DNA from: Nannochloropsis oceanica
Taxonomy: Eukaryota; Sar; Eustigmatophyceae; Eustigmatales; Monodopsidaceae
Direction of reading: 5' to 3'
Assembly: GCA_004519485.1 (NCBI GenBank)
Contig: CP038112.1
Coordinates: forward strand, 186,001-250,000
DNA length: 64,000 bases
Made by a program: the position numbers and the translations under genes. Of the stretch, positions 54,659 to 64,000 are shown piece after piece. The number at the start of each line of letters is the position of its first letter. The stretch's first letter is position 1. The notes beneath the pieces were generated by a model that saw only the letters and a list, made by a program, of their open reading frames with translations, was not told the DNA's origin and made no database searches.

Positions 54659-56770
54659 ATGGACGCGCCTTCCACATGGAACTATGATCCCGAATCAGGC
54701 GAGCATTATTTTTATCGAGACAAACGAGACTCCTACGACGACGATAAGCACAAAAAAAGGCGTAGCCAGAACTTTCCCCTCGTGTTGAAATGGGCAGTGG
54801 TGGTATGCCTTGGGTGGGGTGTCTTGATGATGACACTCGGGCTCTTTGGCTTGGACACTGGTGACACCCAGACGGGGAGCGTTAGCACCCTCAGTCCGGG
54901 CTCCCGTCTGGTGAAGCAGGGCCTGGAAAAGCAGAAGCCAATGGAAATGCAGCGGAGGGAACATCGTTCAAAGCAGGAGGGTAAGCACGGACAAACTAAT
55001 CAGCAAGAGCATTTGCAGCTGCCGCCGGCCGAGTCCGAACAGCCATCCACGTCCGAGCAAACCCAAAAAGAAGGGGCGGCTCAACTTGAGCAGGAGCTGA
55101 ATGAGGATGAAATGCGTCACGCACAGCAAGAACAACAAATTGTGGAGCAGCAGGATCATGATCAAGAGGATCAGAACACCGCTATCGAGCAACCACCTCA
55201 TCAAACGTCCGGGGACAGCAAGCGTCGGGAAGAGGTTGAGTCTGTCAAAGCTGAAATTGAAGACTTGAAATCATCGTGGGAAGACCGCATGTCTAGTGGG
55301 CGGGAGCTTCTGCTGACAGGAATTGACATGGTCTTGCATGAGCTCATGTCGACACGGGGCCAGCGGCTGCTTCCAAATGCAAGTGAGGCCGAGGTGCCCC
55401 CTCTCTCTACCACACCTGACTTTACCGAAGCCGTTGGGATTGTCGAAAAGGCCGTGACCATGTTTTCCCAGTCTTATACCGGCAAAGTGGAAATTATTGA
55501 GCGGGATTATGTGGGGGCTATGACAACGCTGGCCTTGATTCGACTGCATCAGGGCCAGTTCGACAAGGTGCACCAACTGGTGGACGAAGCCAAAACGAGG
55601 ATCGATTTAGACCCGGATGAGAACGGAACGCTTATGCTCTTGCAAGGCTACGCGCACGAGGCTCAGGGCTCAGACAAGGCCGGTGTGTTTTTCACACTGG
55701 CCCGAGAGTACGACCCCGAGGGTTGTCACGAAACGCTGCTGGACGCAAGTTTTCAGCCTCCTGCATATCAGCTGAGCGTGCGCATGCCATTGGAAAGCCC
55801 TGCGTACTGGCCGGCGCTGGCCGACCTGCTCTTATTCCGCGAGCTTTACTCACGTCGGATGTTGATGTCCCCAACGGCGACATGGCCGGGAACTGTCTGG
55901 TCCAACACGCCGCAAAATGACAAAGACGAGTATGGAGCAAATTTGGGCTGGGGGTTCAACTGGCCGGGCCTGGCCAGGGCCGCGAGCTTGCTGAAAGATC
56001 ATGACTTTGTGGTATTGCGAGAGTTTTTGCACCCGTTCGAGCTAGCCGTGCTAGAGCGGCATTACAAGGGCAAGGTCCAAAGCAATCAATTAGCGTTCGA
56101 CGATGACTTGGGCCGCGCTACCTCGTATCAGGACCGTGTGGGCCATTGGCTGAACCATCGCCACACTGAGCTCTTGTCGTCGTTAGCAGGGCGCTCTGTC
56201 AAGCATGCCTACTCCTTCTTATGTCATTATGAGAGACGTGATGGTGTAACGCCCCAGCTCAGGCCACATACGGACCGGGAGGATAATGAGGTAAGGGCAG
56301 GCAAAGAGCTGAGAGAGCGTGCTGGCATCAGGTCGCATCAGACGGCTTTGACACCATGTTTCATTTTCATACACATGTCATACTTCTATTTCTGTGCCAA
56401 AAGCTCGTGCACATACTTTCTTTACTGACTTCCATCATACACATACCTTGCACATCAATCTTAGGTAACCGTCAGCGTCCAAATTTACAGCGACAGGGAG
56501 CGACCCACGTGGCCGATTCACGTCCAAAAGGAGCCCACCCTCCCCGAACGCAGCAGTTGGCGCTCCCAGCCGGCAGACACGGCTGCGGTTCAGTGTGATA
56601 TGAATAATGGAGATGCATTGGTGTTCTTGGGCCGGCGTCATACCCATTATCGACACTCGATGCCAGAGGAACTCTCTTTGGTCTCGTCGTTGCTTTTGCA
56701 TTTTGTAGATAAGACATTTGACTTTTTTGATTACAAAATTATTCGGCAACGAAACGACCCCAGCATTTAG
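54659..56770 (+). CDS. Membrane-anchored 2OG-Fe(II) oxygenase-like protein
   Basis: Exons 54659-56290 and 56465-56770 join in phase 0 to give 645 residues. A short cytosolic, basic N-terminus precedes one membrane segment (LKWAVVVCLGWGVLMMTLGLFG, near residues 42-63), so type II topology is likely. Residues about 95-190 are Gln/Glu-rich and coiled-coil-like; a helical, TPR-like stretch follows (ALIRLHQGQFDKVHQLVDEA, LMLLQGYAHEAQG). The C-terminal 150 residues resemble the prolyl-4-hydroxylase fold: VLREFLHPFELAVLERHY, then the HxD pair in RPHTDRED (His near 536), VTVSVQIYSD across the splice joint, GDALVFLGRR with the distal His among residues 602-607, and a final beta strand. The N-terminal design resembles Golgi/ER prolyl hydroxylases, but the substrate is unknown. 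Confidence 0.75.
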
Positions 56771-57281
56771 GAAATAAATCAAAGTACAATAGAACTGTAG
56801 TGTAGAAGTTATAAGTTGAGGTCTCTCATTCGGTTGACAAGTAAAATGGCTGTAGGTATAAAACTCAGAAATCTTGCATTTATGCCTTTCTACAGCATAC
56901 TATCCCACACATACGAATATAATTGCGTTTATTTGTAGCCCTGTTAAGCAAAGACGATGCCCTATATTCCTTCGTTCTAGCTACTGAGATCAATGCATTA
57001 TCTGTTGCGCTATCTCCCTTGAATCCTTCGAACATAAAGCACCTTTTCATCCGACATTGGTACATCTGGTGGGCTTCTGATCGCCTTCACCGGAGATCTT
57101 TATTCACACACGCTCGCTCGATTCACGTGCACATGAAAGTTTCAACGTTATACTCGTGGAACATATGTCTATGTCATGTCGTAGTTCGAAATACACATGA
57201 GTGGCATCGTAATCACACATTAGTGCTCCTATTCAAGCTAAAAGCCCAATCATACACCTAAATCTCACCCTTTTTCTCAAC
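56771..57281. other. Convergent 3' flanks, no gene seen
   Basis: This is AT-richer than average and lies between the oxygenase (+) and the small gene model (-). I found no frame or RNA structure I could support. Confidence 0.4.
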
Positions 57282-58081
57282 CTAGTCTACAGCGCCTGAG
57301 TTCAGTATAACCTGATAACCTTCGATGACCTCCCGCCCTTTTTCTTGCCCCGCCAAAAAGCGCAATACGGTGGTGCCCAAGCCAAGCGCACTCAAACCGA
57401 GTCCAATTTCAACCTTCTGGCGGTTATCGCCTCAGACAAGAATTGCGTCCGACCGATTACTTCCTTGTTCAACTCAGGTCCCTTGGCCTTCTGAGAGTAT
57501 CGCTTGCAGTTTCGAAAGTGACAGATCAAAACCTGCAAGTGGTTCGCTCTGCTTTTCGAGAACGAAGAAGCGGCGCGGGCATATCGTGAGCGAGGGATAG
57601 TGAAGACAGAGGAAGCGGGCGGCATGACAAGATGGCGTTCGTACTCAACGCGCCCTAAGGAATAAAAATCCTGAGATTCAGCCGCAGCGGTCCTTTCCCT
57701 TTCGACAAACCGCCGATTTCCTTCGTGCTTCACAACACATTTCAAAGCCATGAGCAGATCCACATACCCTCATAAAAATAATGCTATGGGCCGGTGGCGC
57801 AAATACTACTATGTTGATGATGACGCCGCGGAGAGACGAGCTGTCCCTTTTCGAAATCTTCCAGTACCATATGTTATGAAACCAGCCTTTTTTCACGAAT
57901 CCTCCAAGCACATCTGCTTCTTCTGACTCACTGTCGGTCAAACTACTTTTCTTGCATTTTGCAACCCGCGTCCAACGTGCCAGCTGCGGAAGTCAACGCG
58001 TTGACCAACGCCCCCCCGCGGCGAACGAACGAGGACATAAACCGGCATCACTGGCAGCTTCACAGTATGAGACAAATCCAT
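57282..58081 (-). CDS. Unrecognised small protein with a C-terminal membrane segment (model)
   Basis: I do not recognise this protein. Four exons can be joined entirely in phase 0: 58043-58081 (MDLSHTVKLPVMP, weakest), 57768-57983, 57533-57670 and 57282-57416, for about 175 residues. The second exon runs from a CCGCAG acceptor to a GGGTATGT junction (donor GTATGT). Features are an acidic SESEEADV stretch, GWFHNIWYWKISK, a hydrophobic IINIVVFAPPAHSIIFM segment, and a final GLGLSALGLGTTVLRFL helix. Introns of about 60-115 bases match those in UreD. Its arrangement, small with one or two membrane segments, would fit an organelle membrane subunit, but this is inference. It lies head-to-head with the bHLH gene. 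Confidence 0.4.
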
Positions 58082-58585
58082 AGGAAACGCTTTCTCAAAT
58101 TTGGCTAAGGCACACGCCCACCTTGACTTTGGGATGTTTGATGTATGTGACTTGACTTGCCGACCGCTCTCCTCGTTGACGCATCTCCTGTTGCTGCTGC
58201 TGGTGCAGCTACAAGCCACAAAGTGTGGTTGGTTGTCCCGGCAAAACTCCAAGTAATGACGCACGTATCTCTCGACTCAAAATCAAGACCAGCACTTGGT
58301 CGCCGCGTCTCACTTATGTCCAGCTAGCTTGCCATGAATCGCACCGATCGTCGACCTTGCGTCGCTCACTCTTCTTCTTCATTACTATCCATTTGCGCAC
58401 ATAGGCCCGTGACTGAGCCCAAGGCCGGCCACCACACGTGAGAGCGCGCCGCGAGTGCAGCCAATCCGTTGGGCTAAGGAGACAGTCCGAATTCAGACGA
58501 GCCACCACGGTGCGTCGATACACCACATCACAGCACTAGCACTCCCGACTCACCACCACGAACGACGTACGAGCAATCTAAGGCC
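58082..58585. other. Divergent promoter region upstream of the bHLH gene
   Basis: No coding frame with support. It should contain the bHLH promoter and, if the small minus-strand model is right, that gene's promoter too. Confidence 0.4.
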
Positions 58586-60404
58586 ATGTCTGACATTGAG
58601 GAATTGGTGCAGCTGCTAGGGCAACCAGGGGAGGACTTGGATTGGGGAGGAGAGCACTTCTGTTTCCTCGAGTATGAGCACGAGCAAGCCGTCGTGGCCA
58701 ACCAACAACTCCACCATCCGCAACAAGACATCCACCAACCACCACACATACTGTACGTTGATAGAGGACAGCCATCCGCTCGCCCCTCCCCTCCGCCCCT
58801 CCCCCTTTTCCCACCCACCCACCCAAGATTCCTTTGTCAACCTTATTCACCGTATCGCCCCCCTCCTTCTCGCTTCACTGATTTGCAGGGCCTCGGCAGA
58901 CTGCTCGTCGGGTAACAAGAGGTAAGTAGAAGGAAGAGAAGAGCGAGAAGGGATAGATGGCTGCTTGAAAGGATGAGGGTTGATGACCAATTACTTGACA
59001 GATGCCATGAGGGAGTTGGCGAGAGAACCCGTAGGGGACAGAAGCTGTGCTGTGTGTCGTGGTTGCGTTGCACGGCCAGCATACACGAAATTCCTGCCCT
59101 CCCTCCACACACAACAATTACTCGCCTGCTCTTTTTTCCAATTTCCACCCACCCACCCTTCACCACTCTCACTACACAGGCGTATGTCGGAGGCTTTTCA
59201 ATGCCAAGCCTACCCCTCACACTCCTCCGGTCCTGTCCTCGTCCCTGCCCCCGCTCCCGCCTGCCTGCCCATCATCCTCAACAACAGTAACAGCAACAGT
59301 AGCAACAGTAGCAGCAACAGCAGTGTGAGCAGCAACAGCACCGCCACCGGCCGGAGCAGCAGCCGTAGCAGCAGGCACGCGCAGCTTTTGTCAGTGAAAT
59401 CAAAGGAGGATGATGATTCAGTGTCGTTCTTAGCGGTGGCGGAGTCATCGAAGGCTAGCACGCCCACCTCTTCATCTTCATACTGCTTTTCTGAAGAGGC
59501 GGAGCAGGAACAGGAGCGGCAGGAGCAGAGCAATGGGAAAGCTGCAGCGGCAGTAGGAGTGAGGACTGAGGCGGTGGCACAAAGAATGGAGAGGAAGAAG
59601 ACGAGGGAGAAGATGCGTAGACAGGAGGTAAATGATAAGCTCAACGAGTTGATGGAAGTACTGGTGGAGGCTGATAGCAAGGGGCAGACACCCGCGGAGA
59701 AGCAGCAGCAGCAGGCCCAGGCGGCAAGTATTGACAAGGGGAATTTCCGGGTGGATGTGCTGTCGAGGGCCGTGAGGGTTATCAAGAGATTGAATGAGGA
59801 GGTGAAAGCCGGGCAAGCCGAGGTGGAGCGTCTGCGGGCTCAGCTCGAGCAGACTTTCCTTCAGCCCAAGCGGGAGCTGCAGCCCCAGGAGCAGCAGCAG
59901 CAGTCGCACCAACAGGAGACAGCGGTGGCCGATTCTTCTTCCGCGGAACGCCACAGCAGGCCCTGCAATACATCCACCTCGAGCAGCAAGAACAGCAGCA
60001 ACAGCAGCAGCACCAAGCTGAATCAGTCCATGACGTGGGTGACTGTGCCAATGTGGATGCCTTCTGGCCCCAATGTCGCGCATGGAGACCACGCGGCAGC
60101 CATGGCCCAGGCGAAGGGAATCATGCTTGATGCGAATAACGGGGGGTATTGTGGCGCGAATGGAGCTACTCCCTTCCCATATGCTACAATGCCTTTATTT
60201 GTCCCTCAGCACGCGCAGGGGCATATTCAGAATGGAGGGATGGTAGGGATGCCTTCCATGATGATGCCAGCCGGGGGTGGTGGGTTAGTGGAGATGGGAT
60301 TTGGTGGGGATGACGAGGGAGGGGTCGGAGCAGGACAGACAACTTCTTTTGCCGGGTTGGAGGTATGGGGGGAAGAGGCGCCGACACATGCGCCATGCGC
60401 ATGA
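58586..60404 (+). CDS. bHLH transcription factor
   Basis: Exons 58586-58752, 58889-58921 and 59180-60404 join in phase to give 474 residues; the middle exon is only 33 bases. The N-terminus is acidic (SDIEELVQLLGQPGEDLDW), possibly an activation segment. The basic region and first helix read ERKKTREKMRRQEVNDKLNE (near residues 204-223). After a Gln-rich loop, the second helix is FRVDVLSRAVRVIKRLNEEV and runs into a leucine-zipper-like coiled coil (VERLRAQLEQ). Long Ser/Asn and Gln runs flank it, and the C-terminus is Met/Gly-rich. The basic region with Glu and paired Arg suits E-box binding. Sequence resemblance is to plant-type bHLH factors such as the ILR3 group, but the target genes are unknown. 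Confidence 0.9.
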
Positions 60405-61462
60405 GCGCTAGGTGTGGAATGCGAGCGTTTGTACCTTCGTGTCTCCTTTCAAAAAAAAGACCGCCCACTATTCGTGGCCTTAAAAGAGGAAAGGGGGTCA
60501 AGACGGGAGGCTGCGAGGACCTACTAGAACGGGTTGAAGAGGATATGGGGAGAGAACGTAGATTTTGTCTTGTTTTCTGTTCTGTCGAGTTGGACAGGAC
60601 AGGAAGCAGAAGTGAAGTGTTTGTGTAATCGTGCACGTACGTCAAGCAGAACGGAAAGAGATGAAGGAGCGAAGCAAGGGAATGGCAAGAGGAAAGCTTG
60701 AAAAGTTGTCGCTGCGCGTCTTGTGTCAGAGAAGACAGAAGAGAGGCATAGAGGATGCGGGGGAGGAAACGGTAGTTTAGAGAAGGGATACAATCACTTT
60801 CGTGTGCACAGCCTTGTTAAAAAAGGCACACACTGAAGTAGCAGTAAAAGCCGCAGAGGAGAGAGGAGAGATGCTCTGGGTGCAAGCGGTACCAATAGGA
60901 GCCCTAGCTTGACTGAGGGGTGTTATTTCCCATGCCAGATTCCAGTATTGACAACATTTATAATTTATGACATTCGACAGAGGACGGATACGAGTAGTAT
61001 TCTAAAAGGGGAAAAAACGTGCAACGAAACAAACCAACACATTCGTGGTGGATGGAATTGTCATCTAAATTGATTTTAAACCGCTGCAAATCACCTGATT
61101 CCTTTCCGTGTATACTATCAACGCCACGTCTTGGGCGGGAAATGAAAAGAGTTAAGACCCCCCCTTCGAAGTATCAGACACCAACGGCCTCCACCATCAA
61201 ATGGGGTGGTAAGCGAATCGTTTTCAGAAATATTTAACCGTTTTTCTACCGCACATCCTCGAATGTTTTCCAGCCTTCTTGCCCAAGGACAGGATAAAGA
61301 CTCACTTGGGCATCCTATCACCCAACAAGAGCTGCAAGGGAAGGCAAAAAATATAACCTCCCCGCAAGATCTCAAGCCAACCTCCATGCACGCTGTCACT
61401 CATCCGCTGCTCCAAAACACGCACAAATTCAGGCGACGGTATCAGCGCGAGGTCTGGAGGGA
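60405..61462. other. Intergenic between same-strand genes
   Basis: About 1 kb without a supported frame. It holds the bHLH 3' flank and the promoter of the sensor-kinase-like gene. Confidence 0.5.
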
Positions 61463-62980
61463 ATGGCCCAGACAGGCAGCTCGCGCTTCCCACGACACAC
61501 CATGACGAACACAAGACCAAGACCAAGAGGGCAGCGCTGCTCAAAACTAAAGTCGCCGTCGTCTGTGCTCCTCATGCTGCTGGCCATGCCCATCGTTCTT
61601 CCCTCTGTAGATGCGTGGATCATCCCCTCCTTACTACGCCTACCTTCTGCTTCTCTCCCCGTAGCCCTGCATTCCTCAACATTGACCCGGTGCATCCCCA
61701 CCTCCATCACCTCAAGGAGAAGCGTACGAGGACCAACCGAGACAGAGACACCATCAAACGTAAGCGCCATGACGGTTTTCATTAGTGCCCACACAAAGCT
61801 AATGCAATCGATATGCCCAAGGCTTCTTAGCTGTCGCATGTATTCCGTCGCATGGGAAAGCCAAATGGCATCGCTCGATGACACGGCGTTGCTGCTGCGG
61901 GAGGAAGAATTTGGTGCTCTCTTAGCCAGAAGTAAAGACCCGGACGATCCAAGTGTTGGCATCGCCACCTCTTGCGAATCAATACAAAATGATACTTCGC
62001 TATCTGTCCTTCTCCTCCCCTTGCATTCTAGGGAAGGGACGGATTGGTTAGTATTATCCTTCAACCCTTCTGCACAAAGCAGAGAAACCCAATACACTCT
62101 TCTCGACAACTGCATCACTTGTCTGGCTGCTGCCTTGAACCTAACATCCCACCATCATCAAGACAAGAAGCAAAACCCTGCGCCCCTCGCCCAATTTTTA
62201 CAAGCAGTTCGGACGCCCTTGGGCGCTTTAAGGACGTTCAGTAAATTACTGCTGCGTCGAATGGAGCGGGACCGGGAAGGACTCAGTTACGAGCTGGCCA
62301 AAAATGTCTTGATTCAAAGTGACCAGCTTGTGGAGCTGTTGCTGGATGATACATCGGAAAGGATGGAATCAGGAGGAGGAGGAGGAACAGGGTGGGAGAT
62401 GATGAATGCCCAGGATGGGAGTAGAAGCGAGGAGGAGATGGAGGAGATGGAGGAGGCGGAGGCGCGGGGAGGGTTGATGAGGAGGGAGGGCTTGGGCAGA
62501 AGCCGCTCGTCAACTTTGTGCGAATTGCGGGGTGTTTTGGCCCCTGTTGTGAGTGCAGCACAATTAGTGAGCAGTCGGGATGGGATTAGCTTTTTCTTTT
62601 TCCAGGAGGAGGATTTGCCAAAGCACGTGCCTTTGCTGGACGAGACTCTGCTTCAAGAAACGCTGGGTACCCTGGTGGAGTCTGCCTTGGGGTACGCTTT
62701 GGAGGGAGCTGTTGCAGGGGGTCAAAAGCCTGTGGTGACGCTGGATGTGCGGCGCTTAGGTGGTGGTGGTGCTGAAGAAGGGCCATCAACGACTTTGGTG
62801 TTCCTTGTGCAAGACAACGGGGTGGCGGCGAGCACTACTCACAGCTCTCCCGAGTTCGGCACTATTCGAAAGGACGTGGAGCGGATGGGCGCTCGCTTGG
62901 AAATTCGGGCTTCCAAGGCATTGGGAGGCACACAAGCGAGCTTGTACATTGATTGTAGTGCGAGGAAAGCATATCAATAG
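61463..62980 (+). CDS. Chloroplast-sensor-kinase-like protein (degenerate histidine kinase)
   Basis: The chloroplast sensor kinase family descends from cyanobacterial Hik2 and links plastid redox state to plastid transcription. The gene is a single exon of 505 residues; the ATG at 61502 is an equally good start. The leader is basic, then hydrophobic (SVLLMLLAMPIVLPSVDA), then WIIPSLLRLP, i.e. a signal peptide with Trp at the expected cleavage site. A GAF-like region covers about residues 100-230. The dimerisation helix reads FLQAVRTPLGALRTFSKLLL, where the phospho-accepting His position holds Gln247. In the ATPase part the N-box Asn pair is replaced (TLVESAL) and the G1 box is DNGVA rather than DxGxG; GGTQASLYI matches G2. 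It therefore looks unable to autophosphorylate on His. Confidence 0.8.
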   Translation: MAQTGSSRFPRHTMTNTRPRPRGQRCSKLKSPSSVLLMLLAMPIVLPSVDAWIIPSLLRLPSASLPVALHSSTLTRCIPTSITSRRSVRGPTETETPSNVSAMTVFISAHTKLMQSICPRLLSCRMYSVAWESQMASLDDTALLLREEEFGALLARSKDPDDPSVGIATSCESIQNDTSLSVLLLPLHSREGTDWLVLSFNPSAQSRETQYTLLDNCITCLAAALNLTSHHHQDKKQNPAPLAQFLQAVRTPLGALRTFSKLLLRRMERDREGLSYELAKNVLIQSDQLVELLLDDTSERMESGGGGGTGWEMMNAQDGSRSEEEMEEMEEAEARGGLMRREGLGRSRSSTLCELRGVLAPVVSAAQLVSSRDGISFFFFQEEDLPKHVPLLDETLLQETLGTLVESALGYALEGAVAGGQKPVVTLDVRRLGGGGAEEGPSTTLVFLVQDNGVAASTTHSSPEFGTIRKDVERMGARLEIRASKALGGTQASLYIDCSARKAYQ

Positions 62981-63268
62981 AATGGAAACACATTGAAATG
63001 TGATGGAGGGCAATGCAAGGCATGTTGGCGTCTTTTTCCTCCTTGCTTGTGTCACACACACACGATGTTCTCTGCTTTTCCCCCTCTCAGTTAACTGCCG
63101 GTGCTTGTTTCCGCCGAAAGCCTAACGCCCTCTCCTGCGCAGGTATCATTACCACGATACTCATCCAAGGTCTGCACCGTCTGTCCCACCCTTAGGCCCC
63201 GCCCCGGTCGCCAAGAAGGCAAGCTTCGGCATCGGCGATCAGCACGCTTCTTTCTGCACACGACGACC
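62981..63268. other. Short intergenic gap
   Basis: It contains a small CA run (63054-63062) and the leader of the DCC1 gene. Nothing else is seen. Confidence 0.4.
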
Positions 63269-64000
63269 ATGGCACCCCCCGACCCAAACACCACCACCAC
63301 TGTACAAGCCAACTCACACAAATGTAGCAGCAGCAACAACAACAAGAACAATAAATACAACAGCAGCAAGCGCCGTCGCCTCCTGCAAGAAGCTGTGGCG
63401 GAAGCAGCCTCATCTGCCACGTGTGGACAAGCTGAAAGCAACGAGATGGACCCCGCCTCTATAACCTTTCCCTTGGGCTTGGAAGTAGGCTTCGAGTCCG
63501 CTGACTTGCGGATCATGGAAGCACCTCCCGAGGTCGTGGCCGCTTTGACACAAAGACAGACCTTGCGGGTGGTGGGCGAGTCGCGGGATCAACCGGCAGC
63601 ACTAGTGACGGAGAACGCGACCTTCGAATTGTGTCGGGTCGAGACATCCAACATGCTTCTCCTCGTCCCGCCCGTGGAGACCGGGGCAAATATAGCGACA
63701 GCCACGGGGAATGCCTCGTTTCATTATGAACTTAAACGAAGCAAGCCAAAACAGCAATTGTTGAGGCAGCTTCTTGGGAAGGGAACGGTGTGGTCGTTGG
63801 ACGAGCTGGAGACGCGGGTACAGGGCAGCCGGGTTGAGGTGTTGGCGTTGCTGCGTCAGATGAATGCCTTGGAGGTGGATGGTGACGTCCAGAAATGGCG
63901 GGGTGTGAGCGAGGAGGAGGAAGTGTCTCCGACCTTGGATCGTCTGTTGGCGGAGCTAATAAGCGCGGGCAAGAGCTTGGAGGGAGTTGATGAGGAGGAC
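63269..64000 (+). CDS. DSCC1: Sister chromatid cohesion protein DCC1, 5' part (runs off the window)
   Basis: DCC1 joins Ctf8 and Ctf18 in the alternative clamp loader needed for cohesion and PCNA loading. The frame is open from the ATG at 63269 to the window edge, 244 codons, with no stop. The first 45 residues are Asn/Ser/Thr-rich and end in KRRRLLQEA. The family core is recognisable: ALVTENATFELCRVETSNMLLL, a short gap, then HYELKRSKPKQQLLRQLLGK and WSLDELETRVQGSRVEVLALL, NALEVDGDVQKWR, matching the DCC1 beta-domain and winged-helix regions. The C-terminal third lies outside the window. Confidence 0.85.
   Translation, partial: MAPPDPNTTTTVQANSHKCSSSNNNKNNKYNSSKRRRLLQEAVAEAASSATCGQAESNEMDPASITFPLGLEVGFESADLRIMEAPPEVVAALTQRQTLRVVGESRDQPAALVTENATFELCRVETSNMLLLVPPVETGANIATATGNASFHYELKRSKPKQQLLRQLLGKGTVWSLDELETRVQGSRVEVLALLRQMNALEVDGDVQKWRGVSEEEEVSPTLDRLLAELISAGKSLEGVDEED

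Noticed and set aside
58961-59030. TGATGA-like box in a bHLH intron suggesting a C/D snoRNA
   Set aside because: No matching D box with flanking inverted ends at the right distance.
1-64000. tRNA, rRNA and CRISPR features
   Set aside because: I looked for T-loop-like GGTTCGA contexts, conserved rRNA blocks and regularly spaced repeats and found none convincing. A covariance-model scan would be needed to exclude tRNAs fully.

Overview
This is a gene-dense nuclear window from a photosynthetic eukaryote. It holds about 22 protein genes in 64 kb, mostly spliced with short introns (about 70-500 bases) with GT donors, AG acceptors and often C/T-rich 3' ends. Three proteins start with a signal peptide followed by a basic, Ser/Thr-rich stretch, the bipartite leader used where the plastid is a secondary endosymbiont: ATP sulfurylase, a chloroplast-sensor-kinase-like protein and threonyl-tRNA synthetase. 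In the first two the predicted cleavage site is followed by Phe or Trp. A plastid sensor-kinase-like protein, an eukaryotic urease accessory protein and the compact layout point to a stramenopile alga. A eustigmatophyte such as Nannochloropsis is my best guess; this is inference, since no search was run.

Layout. 1-9.5 kb: an unrecognised membrane protein and a very long P5A-type ATPase (Spf1/ATP13A1 family). 9.5-18 kb: translation termination factor eRF3 (-), a large Gln-rich protein (+) and NOP56 (-). 18-24 kb: a membrane RING-H2 E3 ligase with a frame break in a G12 run, then plastid-type ATP sulfurylase. 24-28 kb: a PDZ plus twin-LysM protein (-) and a decayed PIF/Harbinger DNA transposon. 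28-39 kb: organellar threonyl-tRNA synthetase (-), eIF3f (+), inositol monophosphatase (-) and a GT77-like glycosyltransferase (+). 39-45 kb: an ankyrin protein, urease accessory protein UreD and ribosomal protein uS5/RPS2. 45-54 kb: DNA topoisomerase II (-), a SAM methyltransferase (-) and CDC37 (+). 54-64 kb: a membrane-anchored 2OG-Fe oxygenase-like protein, a small unrecognised membrane-protein gene (-), a bHLH factor, a chloroplast-sensor-kinase-like pseudokinase, and the 5' part of cohesion factor DCC1 running off the right edge.

The content is mostly housekeeping: translation (eRF3, eIF3f, RPS2, ThrRS), ribosome biogenesis (NOP56), chromosome maintenance (TOP2, DCC1), protein quality control (P5A ATPase, RING ligase, CDC37), and sulfur and nitrogen metabolism (ATP sulfurylase, UreD). 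There is no operon logic, but several neighbours are head-to-head over 0.3-0.8 kb and may share promoters. I saw no clear tRNA, rRNA, CRISPR or intact mobile element. Exon joints below were worked out by hand from splice sites and reading phase. They should be read as models, strongest where family conservation spans the joint.
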